Positions 27,447 through 35,809 of a stretch of DNA of 64,000 nt are shown here, piece after piece (the first letter of the stretch is position 1; the number at the start of each line of letters is the position of its first letter). Origin of the DNA: Desulfosporosinus cupriresistens (GTDB lineage Bacteria > Bacillota > Desulfitobacteriia > Desulfitobacteriales > Desulfitobacteriaceae). The notes beneath the pieces were generated by a model. It was given only the letters and a program-made list of their open reading frames with translations, ran no database searches and had not been told where the DNA came from. The stretch covers positions 1-64,000 of the forward strand of contig NZ_MASS01000011.1 in the NCBI RefSeq assembly GCF_001707885.1. Reading direction: 5' to 3'. The position numbers and the translations under genes are program-made.

Positions 27447-27956
27447 ATGAGTGGTTTAATCACAGATCGCACGCCGCTTGTGATCGCGGCTGAAATAAAC
27501 ACGATCAGAAACCAGGCCGGGAAAATCCTCCTTACCAGCGCCATTGAAATCGGCCGGCGACTGAAGGAGGCTAAGGACCTGCTTCCCCATGGTGAATGGG
27601 GCAAGTGGTTGAAGATATCGGTCAGTTACTCCCAGCGAACGGCCGACAAGCTGATGCAGCTCTGGGAAGAGTATGGGACGAAACTGCTTGCCTCCCCCGA
27701 CAGTGACGGCAATCCAAATTCGCCACCGGTGGCGAATTTGAGCTACAGCCAGGCACTCATCCTCCTGGGGATCCCGGAAGAGGAGCGGGAGGAGTTTATC
27801 GCCGAGCACGATGTGGAGAACATGACCAGAGTGGAATTGCAACAAGCTGTCAAGGACAGAGACCAGGCCATTCAGGAGAAAAAAGACATCCAACAAGACC
27901 TGAAGTTTAATTGGCAGCAGCGAGCGATTGATGCCAAACATAAAAGTAGGAAGTAA
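27447..27956 (+). CDS. DUF3102 domain protein
   Basis: A 169-residue protein with the DUF3102 core (IEIGRRLKEAKDLLPHGEWG, then SYSQRTADKLMQLWEEYG), a variable linker, LSYSQALILLGIPEEEREEF and a coiled C-terminus. DUF3102 proteins resemble DNA-binding and plasmid or phage accessory proteins; exact function unknown. ATG 27447 has GGCAGG upstream. The linker is encoded by a 24-bp perfect palindrome. Two decayed relatives (32684-32940, 33860-34080) keep this palindrome. A strong terminator follows. Confidence 0.8.
   Translation: MSGLITDRTPLVIAAEINTIRNQAGKILLTSAIEIGRRLKEAKDLLPHGEWGKWLKISVSYSQRTADKLMQLWEEYGTKLLASPDSDGNPNSPPVANLSYSQALILLGIPEEEREEFIAEHDVENMTRVELQQAVKDRDQAIQEKKDIQQDLKFNWQQRAIDAKHKSRK
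27716..27739. promoter_or_regulatory. Conserved palindrome inside DUF3102 gene, copy 1
   Basis: The core ATTCGCCACCGGTGGCGAAT is extended by two bases on each side to a perfect 24-bp palindrome. The same site is at 32727-32750. At 33982-34011 the arms have changed together (core ATTCGTCACTGGTGACGAAT). Confidence 0.65.
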
Positions 27957-27990
27957 GAGGAGGCCTTCGCGTGTTGATGCGAAAGCCTCC
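27957..27990 (+). terminator. Terminator hairpin of DUF3102 gene
   Basis: GAGGAGGCCTTCGC and GCGAAAGCCTCC pair around a short loop directly after the stop. Confidence 0.6.
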
Positions 27991-28160
27991 ATCACTTTAC
28001 TTATCTCAAATAACTACAACGCAATTTTTCCGTCTATGTTTTCATTTGTTTTCTGGACTATGTCCATTCGAGCATGGGATTGTTTAACTAGAGGAACTAG
28101 TGAAGAAGGATGGCTATCTCTCCGAATGGGGTGTCAAAAATATTCAGGCTTTCCACCGGT

Positions 28161-28370
28161 GATAATCAAAAAGATATACTCACTGAATACTATGATTCCT
28201 CGACCTGGCACATACCCCTGGCGATTACGGGAATTTTTTTAAACTTGTGACCAGATCTACTGAAGATGGCTTAGATTTGTGGCTTAGTCTTGTAGGGTGA
28301 AACGGAAAGTTTTGTATTTCAGCTGATGTGCTGAAGATAGAACCGGAGAGAGTTTCAGTGAGCGAATAAT
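28161..28370 (+). pseudogene. Decayed coding remnant
   Basis: Peptide-like text DILTEYYDSSTWHIPLAITG is readable at 28170-28235 and is followed by a frame change near a run of seven T (28234-28240). The continuation reads TRSTEDGLDLWLSLVG, then ISADVLKIEPERVSVSE. The terminator at 28375 follows. Family not recognised. Confidence 0.35.
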
Positions 28371-28374
28371 AAAT

Positions 28375-28414
28375 AAAGGGAGCGAAACTAAGGGAATCTT
28401 AGGCTTCGCTCCTT
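28375..28414 (+). terminator. Rho-independent terminator
   Basis: AAAGGGAGCGAA and TTCGCTCCTTT arms followed by a T. It ends the decayed unit upstream. Confidence 0.65.
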
Positions 28415-28689
28415 TTCCACGTAGAATTGTCTAAGCTGAATGTTGTGCTGTTCGCAGAGTGTGCTATGCAAGATAGACTACCAAGCAGAAGGTCCGTGCT
28501 ATAGTGTATAATTTAAAGAATATTGTAAAAAGGAACAATTGATGGCAGGGTTTTACAGAATGATGAAGAACTCAGACCATAGAAAGTGTTGCAGTTATAC
28601 GAGCTATTAGAAATAGGATACCAGATTTTTTGCTCACGGGTGAGCCACGTAATAAAAAATCAGAGCTCAGCATGTCGAAGGAATTGATA

Positions 28690-28830
28690 AAAACAAAGCT
28701 GACGTAGCTAACCAAATTGGCGATAATAGTTGTCCCAAATGTGGTGGGTAGTTAATCGCGAGAAAGGGTGAATATGGAGATTTTAAGAATGTAACAATTA
28801 TCCGAAGTTAGGTTTACGATTACTAGCTAG
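28690..28830 (+). pseudogene. Relic of topoisomerase-type C4 zinc-finger gene
   Basis: It reads NQIGDNSCPKCGG, stop, LIARKGEYGDFK, then after a frame change CNNYPKLG. This is the zf-C4_Topoisom pattern (CPKCGxxLxxRKGxYGxFxxCxxYPxC) found at the end of topoisomerases and some restriction endonucleases. Only the finger is recognisable. Confidence 0.5.
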
Positions 28831-29140
28831 GCGATGAATCAAGATTTCGGTAAAAGTGAAGTCAATAGAGTTTAAGTATTGATGATGTCTATAATGTGAA
28901 TGTTAAAATTACGGTAAACCAATGAAAACGAGAGCAAATTGAACTTTACCATTTTAGCAAAACACGCTTCCAGCTTGCAAGAAGGCAGAAATCAAAAATA
29001 CCTAAATTGTCACTCACAGTCACATTTGTCCAAAAATGAGGTGTTTACTTTCTAATAAGTAGTCCTAATGTTTTTTATCGGACGCAGAAAGAAGAGAGTG
29101 TTCTAATTTAGTGGATATATAATTAATTAAATAAATTTGG
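28831..29140. other. Non-coding region
   Basis: No gene or clear structure seen; likely decayed sequence before the lipoprotein gene. Confidence 0.25.
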
Positions 29141-29206
29141 AGGGGTTACAATTACTACCCCTGTGTGCCTTATAAGATAAGAATGATTGGGAGGTATCTA
29201 TCATCC

Positions 29207-30052
29207 ATGAGAAAAATAAAGAAACGGAAATTACTTGTTCTACCAGTCTTTTTTGTAGCTTTAGTAGTATTAGTAATTAGTGTTTCTGATTGTTCAAATA
29301 ATCCAAAATTGGGTAACTCTCAGTGGAAAAATGACCAGGTACACACGCAAAATCAAAACAATGTATTATTAAATCAAGATAAATCTCTTGAAAAAGGGCA
29401 AGATAGAATGAATTATGATTCATCTTCCAAACTAGCCGCACCATTTAGACCCCTTACTGAAAAGATGTTAAAAATCAGTGGTTTTCCTATTTTTTTGCCC
29501 GCATATCTTCCTTCAGCTGAAGGATGGGAATGGTCACTCAAACTGGAAACGAAGACTAATAGTTTTGATATAGAAATCGACAAGCATGGGGGTGTGTATA
29601 GTGGAACACTTTCTGGTAACGTCGGGCAGCCTCCTGAATCGCCTCTTAAAAACCAGCTCGAGAGTGAAAATAATAGAATTACTTCTATTAACCTTCCTAA
29701 TGGAATTAAAGGCAAGGAAATTTTTTTTCCGCAGTATCCCCATGTTGATAACAGTAATGCAATCATTTGGGAAAGTGGTAATTGGAGTTGTTGCGTAACG
29801 GGAGAACCGGTTGATGGTCCTTTCAGCACTGTTGATTTGGCCCAGCAAATCGTCAATGCTCTTGATAAAAACGACCAAATTCTTTCAGGTCGCCCCGGAA
29901 AATTGTATTTGTTCTGTGCTCCCGCTGGTCCATGGACACATATCTATTGGAAAGTTAACAATTCTACGTGGTACAGTCTTGATTGGAAAGGGGATCCAAA
30001 AGAAGCCATCCAGGTCTTAAGTAGCATGGTGTATATAGGTGGACGGGAATGA
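29207..30052 (+). CDS. Secreted lipoprotein of unknown function
   Basis: A 281-residue protein starting MRKIKKRKLLVLPVFFVALV. The hydrophobic stretch ends in VISVSDC, a lipobox-like site, so it is probably lipid-anchored outside the membrane. A low-complexity Asn/Gln linker follows, then a soluble domain rich in Trp, Gly and Ser with no motif that I recognise. ATG 29207 gives the best signal peptide; GTG 29165 is an in-frame alternative. It is a single gene. Confidence 0.7.
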   Translation: MRKIKKRKLLVLPVFFVALVVLVISVSDCSNNPKLGNSQWKNDQVHTQNQNNVLLNQDKSLEKGQDRMNYDSSSKLAAPFRPLTEKMLKISGFPIFLPAYLPSAEGWEWSLKLETKTNSFDIEIDKHGGVYSGTLSGNVGQPPESPLKNQLESENNRITSINLPNGIKGKEIFFPQYPHVDNSNAIIWESGNWSCCVTGEPVDGPFSTVDLAQQIVNALDKNDQILSGRPGKLYLFCAPAGPWTHIYWKVNNSTWYSLDWKGDPKEAIQVLSSMVYIGGRE

Positions 30053-30178
30053 GAAATGATCAAGGAAATAGCGAGCCAATAAGGACATATACTCTACTTC
30101 GTTCGGATGATTCTAAAAGTGACATTTTGCTGAAAAGTTCGGATCTTTTTAGATGAGGTATTGCTAAAACAAAAAAGA

Positions 30179-30251
30179 AACCCCATAACCTATTTGATAT
30201 GCTCCCTTTGTGGTCTTGACAGGGGGCAGTTCAATTTAGGTTACGGGGTTT
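30179..30251. terminator. Large hairpin, possible bidirectional terminator
   Basis: AAACCCCATAACCTA and TAGGTTACGGGGTTT are 15-nt arms with one mismatch. The loop contains CTTGACAGGGGGCAGTTCA, nearly the same text as 2632-2651 beside the IS4 remnant, so it may be an insertion-sequence end. Confidence 0.4.
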
Positions 30252-30418
30252 ATCTTTCACTAAAATTTTTCTAAATTTCTTTGAGCCTTATACAGCTATG
30301 CATTCCCCAATTGTCAATGACAATCCGATTAAGGTTGCCCCTATGTCAGGCATATGGAGCAAGGGGCTTTTACAGCACCACTTTGATTTGGTTAATCTAG
30401 GAACAGGAAGCAATCTTA

Positions 30419-31030
30419 TCAGAGAGTAATGCTTGTATCGAACACCCCTGTTCCCACGTATCCGGAACTTTTAAAGATAGCACCCGCGGATGATCCATAT
30501 CTTGTAAGCTGATTTGATCCAGGAAGATAATAACCGTACGCGCCGCCGCCTGTCCAAGGGTAGAAAGTATTGCTAGAATGTCCGCAAGCATTGCCGTTCC
30601 AGGCCGTCCCTGCCATGGCCATCATTTGAATTTGGTCATTATATCCAAGGTTTTGGAGTTTTTTGAATGCGGAGAGTAGAAAATCAGCACAGAGAGCTAG
30701 GTTGTTAATATATTTACTTCCGCAGATATCACCACACCAGATAAATATATTATTACTAGAAGCATTCCAATTATCGAACATGGCTTTGCCGACTTGACAA
30801 ATGCCAGCCCCTAAGGTATCACAGGGGGTATCTAAGCTCGAACATCCAGTGTTTATTCCGGTGGATTCGGTTTCTAGAGAAGCTATGGTTGCAACTGTTG
30901 CTGGATTAAGGCCCATGCTATGAGCCATATAATTAAAATTGCTTACTTTGCCCACCTTGAAAGTATTAGACGAATAATTAACGTTACAGGTACTTCCTAC
31001 ACATCCTCCTGGATTTATCATCTTTTTCAT
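30419..31030 (-). CDS. Cysteine-rich lysozyme/transglycosylase-like protein
   Basis: A 203-residue protein. The segment NPATVATIASLETESTGINT, later LGAGICQVGKAMFDNW and MMAMAGTAWNG, has the layout of lysozyme-like (SLT/GEWL) folds, with a candidate catalytic Glu in ASLETES. It has about ten cysteines, suggesting disulphides outside the cell. No classical signal peptide is visible; the start (MKKMINPGGCVGSTCN) is unusual. It lies just downstream of the split sigma-factor genes in the same orientation and may be their target (inference). The enzyme class is uncertain. Confidence 0.5.
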   Translation of the reverse strand: MKKMINPGGCVGSTCNVNYSSNTFKVGKVSNFNYMAHSMGLNPATVATIASLETESTGINTGCSSLDTPCDTLGAGICQVGKAMFDNWNASSNNIFIWCGDICGSKYINNLALCADFLLSAFKKLQNLGYNDQIQMMAMAGTAWNGNACGHSSNTFYPWTGGGAYGYYLPGSNQLTRYGSSAGAIFKSSGYVGTGVFDTSITL

Positions 31031-31139
31031 CCTTTCTTCTTACCCAAATGGGAATTGTATTCTGTTAACTTTAAAATTTCTAAAAGAACTTATCGGCCGA
31101 TTTTGTTCTCATACTATATAGAGACTTAATTTGTTTTTT

Positions 31140-31352
31140 TTACGCATTCTCTAAAATTTTCTTTTTGAGTGCTCGAAATAATGTTTCGCGGATATCTTGA
31201 GCAATATCTTCATCAACATGCCCGTTATACTTTGACTTTGATTTAATTAAAGGTTCAAAGCGAACTAAAAGTTCTGCTAATGCCTGCGGATCTTTCTCAT
31301 TCACCAGTTGGAATAGAGTTTTAATGTCTAGTTTTGCATAGTCCACTCTCAC
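31140..31352 (-). CDS. RsoA-like sigma region-2 subunit
   Basis: A 70-residue protein: MRVDYAKLDIKTLFQLVNEK, then LLVRFEPLIKSKSKYNG and DEDIAQDIRETLFRALKK. This is the HTH_16/sigma-region-2-like fold, which binds core RNA polymerase and the -10 element. Its reading frame overlaps the end of the region-4 gene by 32 bases. In Bacillus subtilis RsoA (79 residues) works only together with SigO. GTG start with GAAGAGGTG upstream. Confidence 0.65.
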   Translation of the reverse strand: MRVDYAKLDIKTLFQLVNEKDPQALAELLVRFEPLIKSKSKYNGHVDEDIAQDIRETLFRALKKKILENA

Positions 31353-31683
31353 TAAACACCTCTTCCCGCAGTAAGTTTAAAGCACGTCTTTTAATTCTGC
31401 TTACTTGTTGTTGACTTATATTGAGGTGATTTGATATCTCTTGCTGAGTTAAATCAAAAATAAAACTATAGTACATAATCTGTGATTCAATTTCGGATAA
31501 AGAACTTAGCAACTCAACTAATTCGATATCATTTAAAGAGGAAGTCATTTCAGGTCGATGAAGTAAAGCATCAGGTATTGTTCCAATTGAAATGTCACGG
31601 TTAAACTGCCGTTTCCTTTGTCTTGCCCTAACCGAGGCATTATGGATTACGGTTACGCACCACTGAATATCCTGAGCAATCAT
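31321..31683 (-). CDS. SigO-like sigma factor, region 4
   Basis: A 120-residue protein. The C-terminal half is sigma-70 region 4: IELVELLSSLSEIESQIMYY, then LTQQEISNHLNISQQQVSRI, a helix-turn-helix that would read a -35 box. Region 2 is missing, but the overlapping downstream gene supplies a region-2-like domain, as in the SigO-RsoA pair. ATG 31683 has AAAGGAG; a longer frame to 31710 has none. The pair reads toward the lysozyme-like gene. Confidence 0.7.
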   Translation of the reverse strand: MIAQDIQWCVTVIHNASVRARQRKRQFNRDISIGTIPDALLHRPEMTSSLNDIELVELLSSLSEIESQIMYYSFIFDLTQQEISNHLNISQQQVSRIKRRALNLLREEVFSESGLCKTRH

Positions 31684-31920
31684 TTTTATTCTCCTTTGTC
31701 GATAAATCACTAATCATATGCCATCCGCCAATTGCTGTGGATGCACAAAGAAGACCACTAAAAACAATGATGGTAAAATCTTCTGACGAGGATGGAAGTG
31801 GGGCTGATTAAGGGAATTTAACGAAATTTGGTAGGCTAGTCTCAGGTTATGCAAGGTTGAGGAAATAGGTGAAAGCTTGGTTATATCGTAAGCGGTGGAC
31901 TAAATAGCATAGCGAAAAAA

Positions 31921-31976
31921 TCTCCTGACTTTGTTATTCTGTTAAAAACAGTGAATACAAGACAGGAGGTTTTTTA
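31921..31976 (+). terminator. Imperfect long terminator hairpin
   Basis: CTCCTGACTTTGTTATTCTG pairs with CAGTGAATACAAGACAGGAG, followed by GTTTTTT. The 3' arm also contains the AGGAGG of the next small frame, so the hairpin could hide its ribosome site. Confidence 0.5.
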
Positions 31977-32148
31977 TGGCTAGAGATTTAGACCTTGAAC
32001 AGCAATGACGAAACCGAATTGAAGAATGCCGCCAGAGCGTAAAAAGGGAACCAATAAATACGATAATTTATCTGATACGCAGTTCAAAAAACTGATCCGT
32101 AAACAGTATAAATACATCAAAGAAGTTGCACGTGAAGGATTCTTTTAA
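31977..32148 (+). pseudogene. Small decayed gene
   Basis: ATG 31977 with AGGAGG upstream begins MARDLDLEQQ and stops. In another frame from 32026 the text MPPERKKGTNKYDNLSDTQF continues to VAREGFF and a TAA at 32148. These look like two halves of one small gene split by an in-frame stop and a frameshift. Unknown family. Confidence 0.35.
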
Positions 32149-32160
32149 GAACGTGAAATC

Positions 32161-32191
32161 GCCCCGATTTTCAATAGCTGAAAATCGGGGC
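32161..32191. terminator. Perfect 12-bp hairpin
   Basis: GCCCCGATTTTC and GAAAATCGGGGC around AATAGCT; no long T-run. Confidence 0.45.
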
Positions 32192-32234
32192 ACGTCTTTA
32201 TGCAACGCTATTTGTTCCACCGCTTACAAGAGTA

Positions 32235-32675
32235 TACTATAGTCGACTAAGTCGGTGGGATTACTTCCGCTTTCTCGTCTAAGAACCGTACATGAACGTT
32301 TCCACTCATACGGCTCAAGCATTTCATCACTCTTTCGAGCAGCTTTCAAGATATAAGATTTGGCAGTGCTTATGGACATAAGCCATGTTCGAAATTGTTT
32401 CTTTGGCTGGTTGAGATTTGGAAGTCTTAAAGAAAATTTCTCTTTCATCTTTAATGTCCATTGGCGTTCTACAGTATTCAGTTTTAGGATAAGTAGGTCT
32501 TGTTTCCATGCTTTTCCACGCTTCAGGATGGTTTCCTACAAACTTGCTACCATCGGTTTTATTGCTTATTTGGATGGCTTGACGATAAGTTTTCCTTTGT
32601 ATTTACGAAATGTCCAACCCAGCATGCTCGGGTCGGAAAAGGCATTCGAAGTTCATCTCAAGGGTCTTCTTTTCC
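32235..32675 (-). mobile_element. Group II intron 3'-end remnant
   Basis: On the minus strand domain V is clear at 32283-32316: it begins GAGCCGTATGAGTGGAAACG, ends ATGTACGGTTC, and totals 34 nt. A domain-VI-like hairpin follows toward 32240. Upstream, about 350 nt of degraded intron sequence runs to 32675. The remnant abuts a truncated DUF3102 gene, suggesting insertion and later deletion. Confidence 0.65.
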
Positions 32676-32683
32676 TCCGGAGT

Positions 32684-32990
32684 ATGGGACGAAACTGCTT
32701 GGCTCCCCCGACAGTGACGGCAATCCAAATTCGCCACCGGTGGCGAATTTGAGCTACAGCCAGGCGCTTATCCTACTTGGGATCCCGGAAGAGGAGCGGG
32801 AGGAGTTATTGCCGAGCACGATGTGGAGAGCATGACCAGAGTGGAATTGCAACAAGCTGTCAAGGACAGAGACCAAGCTATTCAGGAGAAAAAAGACCTG
32901 AACTTGAAAAGCAGCGAACTCTCCCAATAATACAGGGAGAAGCTGAGTATGCTTTTTGAACCTGGCGAAGATGGCGAAAGTATGGCCCCC
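32684..32990 (+). pseudogene. DUF3102 gene relic, copy 2
   Basis: It starts abruptly inside the gene (EYGTKLLGSPDSDGNPNSPP) and is nearly identical to 27671-27880 through LSYSQALILLGIPEEEREE. It then frameshifts near 32807 and decays. The palindrome at 32727-32750 is intact. Confidence 0.75.
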
Positions 32991-33064
32991 CGTTATCAGG
33001 ACCAATATTGAGATTAATACGATCAAGTCCAAGGAGAGCTGAATCGCGGCCATATGGTAGCCAT

Positions 33065-33448
33065 ATGGTAGAAATAGAATACTACGCCAGTTTGACTTAT
33101 TGTGTAAAATTTTTGGAGGTCTTGTCAGGTCCTTATTGTGAAAAAATTGAGCCTTTCATATACGGGAAGAACCCATTTGAATTAGTGGACACCCAACTAA
33201 TAGAATTCCTTGCAGAAATGAATAATGGTAGTATTGATGACCATGAGGCTGTATATGGATATAGCTTTTTGAATATTTCCGTAGGAATTTGGAGAGATAT
33301 GACAAGCAAGAATATTGAGGAAATGATATATGAGGTGAAAGAAGCCGGTAATTATGATTTGTGGAAGGAAGAGTTAGAAATGGATTTAGAACGTACTAAA
33401 TATTTTCGTACGATTGGAATAGGTATGAAAGGATATTATGAAAAGTAA
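33065..33448 (+). CDS. Hypothetical protein, 127 residues
   Basis: It starts MVEIEYYASLTYCVKFLEVL and ends TIGIGMKGYYEK; acidic, mixed alpha/beta. No ribosome site is evident, and the upstream DNA is DUF3102 wreckage, so the 5' end or promoter may be lost. A small hairpin (CGCCAATATGGCG) follows the stop. Family not recognised. Confidence 0.5.
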   Translation: MVEIEYYASLTYCVKFLEVLSGPYCEKIEPFIYGKNPFELVDTQLIEFLAEMNNGSIDDHEAVYGYSFLNISVGIWRDMTSKNIEEMIYEVKEAGNYDLWKEELEMDLERTKYFRTIGIGMKGYYEK

Positions 33449-33508
33449 CAAAACTATCGCCAATATGGCGGTTAACCTATATAGTTACCATTAAAGGGGT
33501 TGTGGTTA

Positions 33509-33720
33509 GTGGATTACGGCATAATCGGAGAGCGAATAAAACAGGAACGATTAGGGAAGAGATTGACTCAGGAAGTTCTAGTTGAAAAAGCGAATATCTC
33601 AGCCTCATTTCTTGGACAAATTGAGCGGGGAGAATGAAAATTAAGGACTGATAACTTAAGAATAGCGGCCTGTGCAATCAGACAAATGTACGATTGCACA
33701 AGCCGCTTATTTTATGCTAC
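33509..33720 (+). pseudogene. XRE-family regulator, nonsense-mutated
   Basis: GTG 33509 begins a helix-turn-helix protein: DYGIIGERIKQERLGKRLTQ, then EKANISASFLGQIERGE. A TGA at 33635-33637 interrupts it, and the same frame continues KLRTDNLRIAACA. One base change (for example CGA to TGA) explains the stop. Confidence 0.7.
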
Positions 33721-33859
33721 AAATTATTCCGGAAGGCCTTCCATACTGCCCGGCAATTTAATCCATAAAGTAAAGTCCGGACTGAAATAGGCAATACCCC
33801 AAACTATCACCATCCGGATCCCGTCTTCATAGGCTGTAATTAAAGCAAGTTTGCCAATG

Positions 33860-34080
33860 CCATCTGACATCGGAAAGTGACTCAAGGAGGCTAAGGGCCT
33901 GTTGCCTATGGTGAGTGGGTCTGGTGCTGATAGAGCGAGTAAATTACTCACGGCGAACTGGATACCTGACAGTGACAGCTTGTCAGATTCGTCACTGGTG
34001 ACGAATCTGACTTACCCCCAGCTTTTAAGACTCAAAGAAAAGCGGAAAAGGTTATTTGTAATGGTTCTAATATATACTTT
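33860..34080 (+). pseudogene. DUF3102 gene relic, copy 3
   Basis: Degraded frame with LKEAKGLLP near 33878 and SLVTNLTYPQLLRLKEKRK near 33990-34045. It is more divergent than copy 2. It keeps the palindrome at 33982-34011 with coordinated base changes in both arms. Confidence 0.55.
33982..34011. promoter_or_regulatory. Conserved palindrome in DUF3102 relic, copy 3
   Basis: Arms GTCAGATTCGTCAC and GTGACGAATCTGAC are perfect around TG. The core aligns with 27716-27739 with compensating C-to-T and G-to-A changes. Confidence 0.6.
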
Positions 34081-34085
34081 AACAT

Positions 34086-34448
34086 ACAGGATCGCAATAT
34101 AAAACAGTTTATCCGGAAGCTGAAAGGCTCAGCTTTGCGGAAAAAGATGTCAGGATAGAAACCATGAAAAGCTCCGGACCGGGCGGACAAAATGTTAACA
34201 AAGTGGAAACCGCCGTCAGGGCCTTTCATCTTCCTACAGGACTAACAGTAACCGTTACGGAAGAAAGATCACAGTTCATGAATAAAAAACTGGCGCTGGC
34301 CCGCTTGGCAAACCTGATTGAGGCCAAAAATGAAGAAAATAGCAGCAATCGGAAAGAGGCCATGTGGAATCAGCATAACCGGCTTATTAGAGGCAACCCG
34401 CTGCGTGTTTATCAGGGGAATAACTTTCTGCTTGTAAAACGTTCTTGA
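34086..34448 (+). pseudogene. prfH: Truncated peptide chain release factor homologue PrfH
   Basis: The C-terminal half of PrfH is present: VRIETMKSSGPGGQNVNKVE carries the GGQ motif that triggers peptidyl-tRNA hydrolysis, then LTVTVTEERSQFMNKKLALA. Intact PrfH is about 200 residues. Here the frame opens only at 34086, and the first ATG (34164) removes the N-terminal recognition region; the DNA upstream is DUF3102 debris. PrfH rescues ribosomes whose 16S decoding centre has been cut, and the partner RtcB reseals the RNA; rtcB follows at 34593. A short product containing only the GGQ domain could still be made, but normal function is doubtful. Confidence 0.8.
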
Positions 34449-34592
34449 ACCGTATAAACTATCGAAAAAAAGTAACGTAAAGTACCACATGCTGAGACTT
34501 AGCCACTGTAATGGATGGCACAATATCTATTATGGTGACTAACCCGAGCAAATTTAAGATATGAGACAATAAATTTAGCCTAGGAGAAAGTT

Positions 34593-35801
34593 ATGCAAGA
34601 AATCAGAGGAAACTATAATATAGCCAAAATATTTACTGACATTTTAGAAGAAGGCGCGGCCTCGCAGATCGAGACCCTTTGTAATCAGGAATTCGTCAAA
34701 GACAGCAAGATCCGGATCATGCCGGACGTTCATGCCGGGGCCGGATGTACCATCGGTACTACCATGACGATTACGGATAAAGTGGTGCCGAACTTAGTCG
34801 GGGTGGATATCGGCTGCGGGATGGAAACCATCCAGATCAGCAATAAACGCCTCGAACTGCAAAAGCTGGATAAACTGATCTATGAAAAAATTCCATCGGG
34901 CTTTGCCGTAAGGAAGACCCCGCACCGTTATAACGAACAGATCGACCTGACAAAGCTCCGTTGTCTGAAGGCAGTAAAGCTGGACAGAGCCCAAAAGAGC
35001 ATCGGGACATTAGGCGGCGGCAATCATTTTATTGAAGTCAATAAGGACCAGGAAGGCCGTCTGTACCTTGTCGTGCACTCGGGCAGTCGTCACTTAGGGC
35101 TGGAAGTGGCCAAACACTATCAGGAAGCCGGATATAAACAGTTAAATAGCAATGAAAAGCCGGACCTGGAAGACCTCATCGCCCGGTATAAATCTGAAGG
35201 CCGGGATAAAGAAATCGAGAAGGCTTTAAAGGAACTGAAAAGCCAGGTTATAACTGATGTACCGTACCCGCTGGCTTATGTAAGCGGAAGTTTATTCGAA
35301 GACTATCTTCATGATATGAAAATCGTTCAGCAGTTTGCCGAACTAAACCGCAAAGCCATGATCACGGAAATCGTCAAAGGCATGAGATTAGATGTGGTTG
35401 AACAGTTCACGACAACCCATAACTACATTGATACCGACGCTATGATTTTAAGAAAAGGAGCGGTATCCGCCAAGAAAGGGGAACGACTTTTAATTCCGAT
35501 CAACATGCGGGACGGCAGCCTCATCTGTACCGGCAAAGGCAATGAGGGCTGGAATTATTCGGCCCCGCATGGCGCGGGCAGGCTGATGAGCCGGACCAAG
35601 GCCAAACAATCGTTTACTGTTTCCGAGTTTAAAAAACAGATGATGGATGTCTATACCACATCCGTTAATAAAGATACCCTCGATGAGTGCCCGATGGCTT
35701 ATAAGAACATGGATCATATCATCAGCAATATCGGACCGACCGCTGACATTATTAAAATCATTAAACCAGTTTATAACTTTAAGGCGGGAGAAGAGGATTA
35801 A
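34593..35801 (+). CDS. rtcB: RNA ligase RtcB
   Basis: A GTP-dependent 3'-phosphate/5'-OH RNA ligase of 402 residues. Manganese and guanylate-site motifs are present: MPDVHAGAGCTIGTT, GVDIGCGME, GGGNHFIEV, VVHSGSRHLG and APHGAGRLMSR, whose His is the guanylation site. AGGAGAAAG precedes the ATG. The upstream prfH fragment identifies it as the RtcB type that repairs cleaved rRNA. The downstream cca gene starts 9 bases after the stop, so ligase and CCA-adding enzyme are probably cotranscribed, an RNA-repair operon. The gene itself looks intact. Confidence 0.93.
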   Translation: MQEIRGNYNIAKIFTDILEEGAASQIETLCNQEFVKDSKIRIMPDVHAGAGCTIGTTMTITDKVVPNLVGVDIGCGMETIQISNKRLELQKLDKLIYEKIPSGFAVRKTPHRYNEQIDLTKLRCLKAVKLDRAQKSIGTLGGGNHFIEVNKDQEGRLYLVVHSGSRHLGLEVAKHYQEAGYKQLNSNEKPDLEDLIARYKSEGRDKEIEKALKELKSQVITDVPYPLAYVSGSLFEDYLHDMKIVQQFAELNRKAMITEIVKGMRLDVVEQFTTTHNYIDTDAMILRKGAVSAKKGERLLIPINMRDGSLICTGKGNEGWNYSAPHGAGRLMSRTKAKQSFTVSEFKKQMMDVYTTSVNKDTLDECPMAYKNMDHIISNIGPTADIIKIIKPVYNFKAGEED

Positions 35802-35809
35802 ACTATCAA

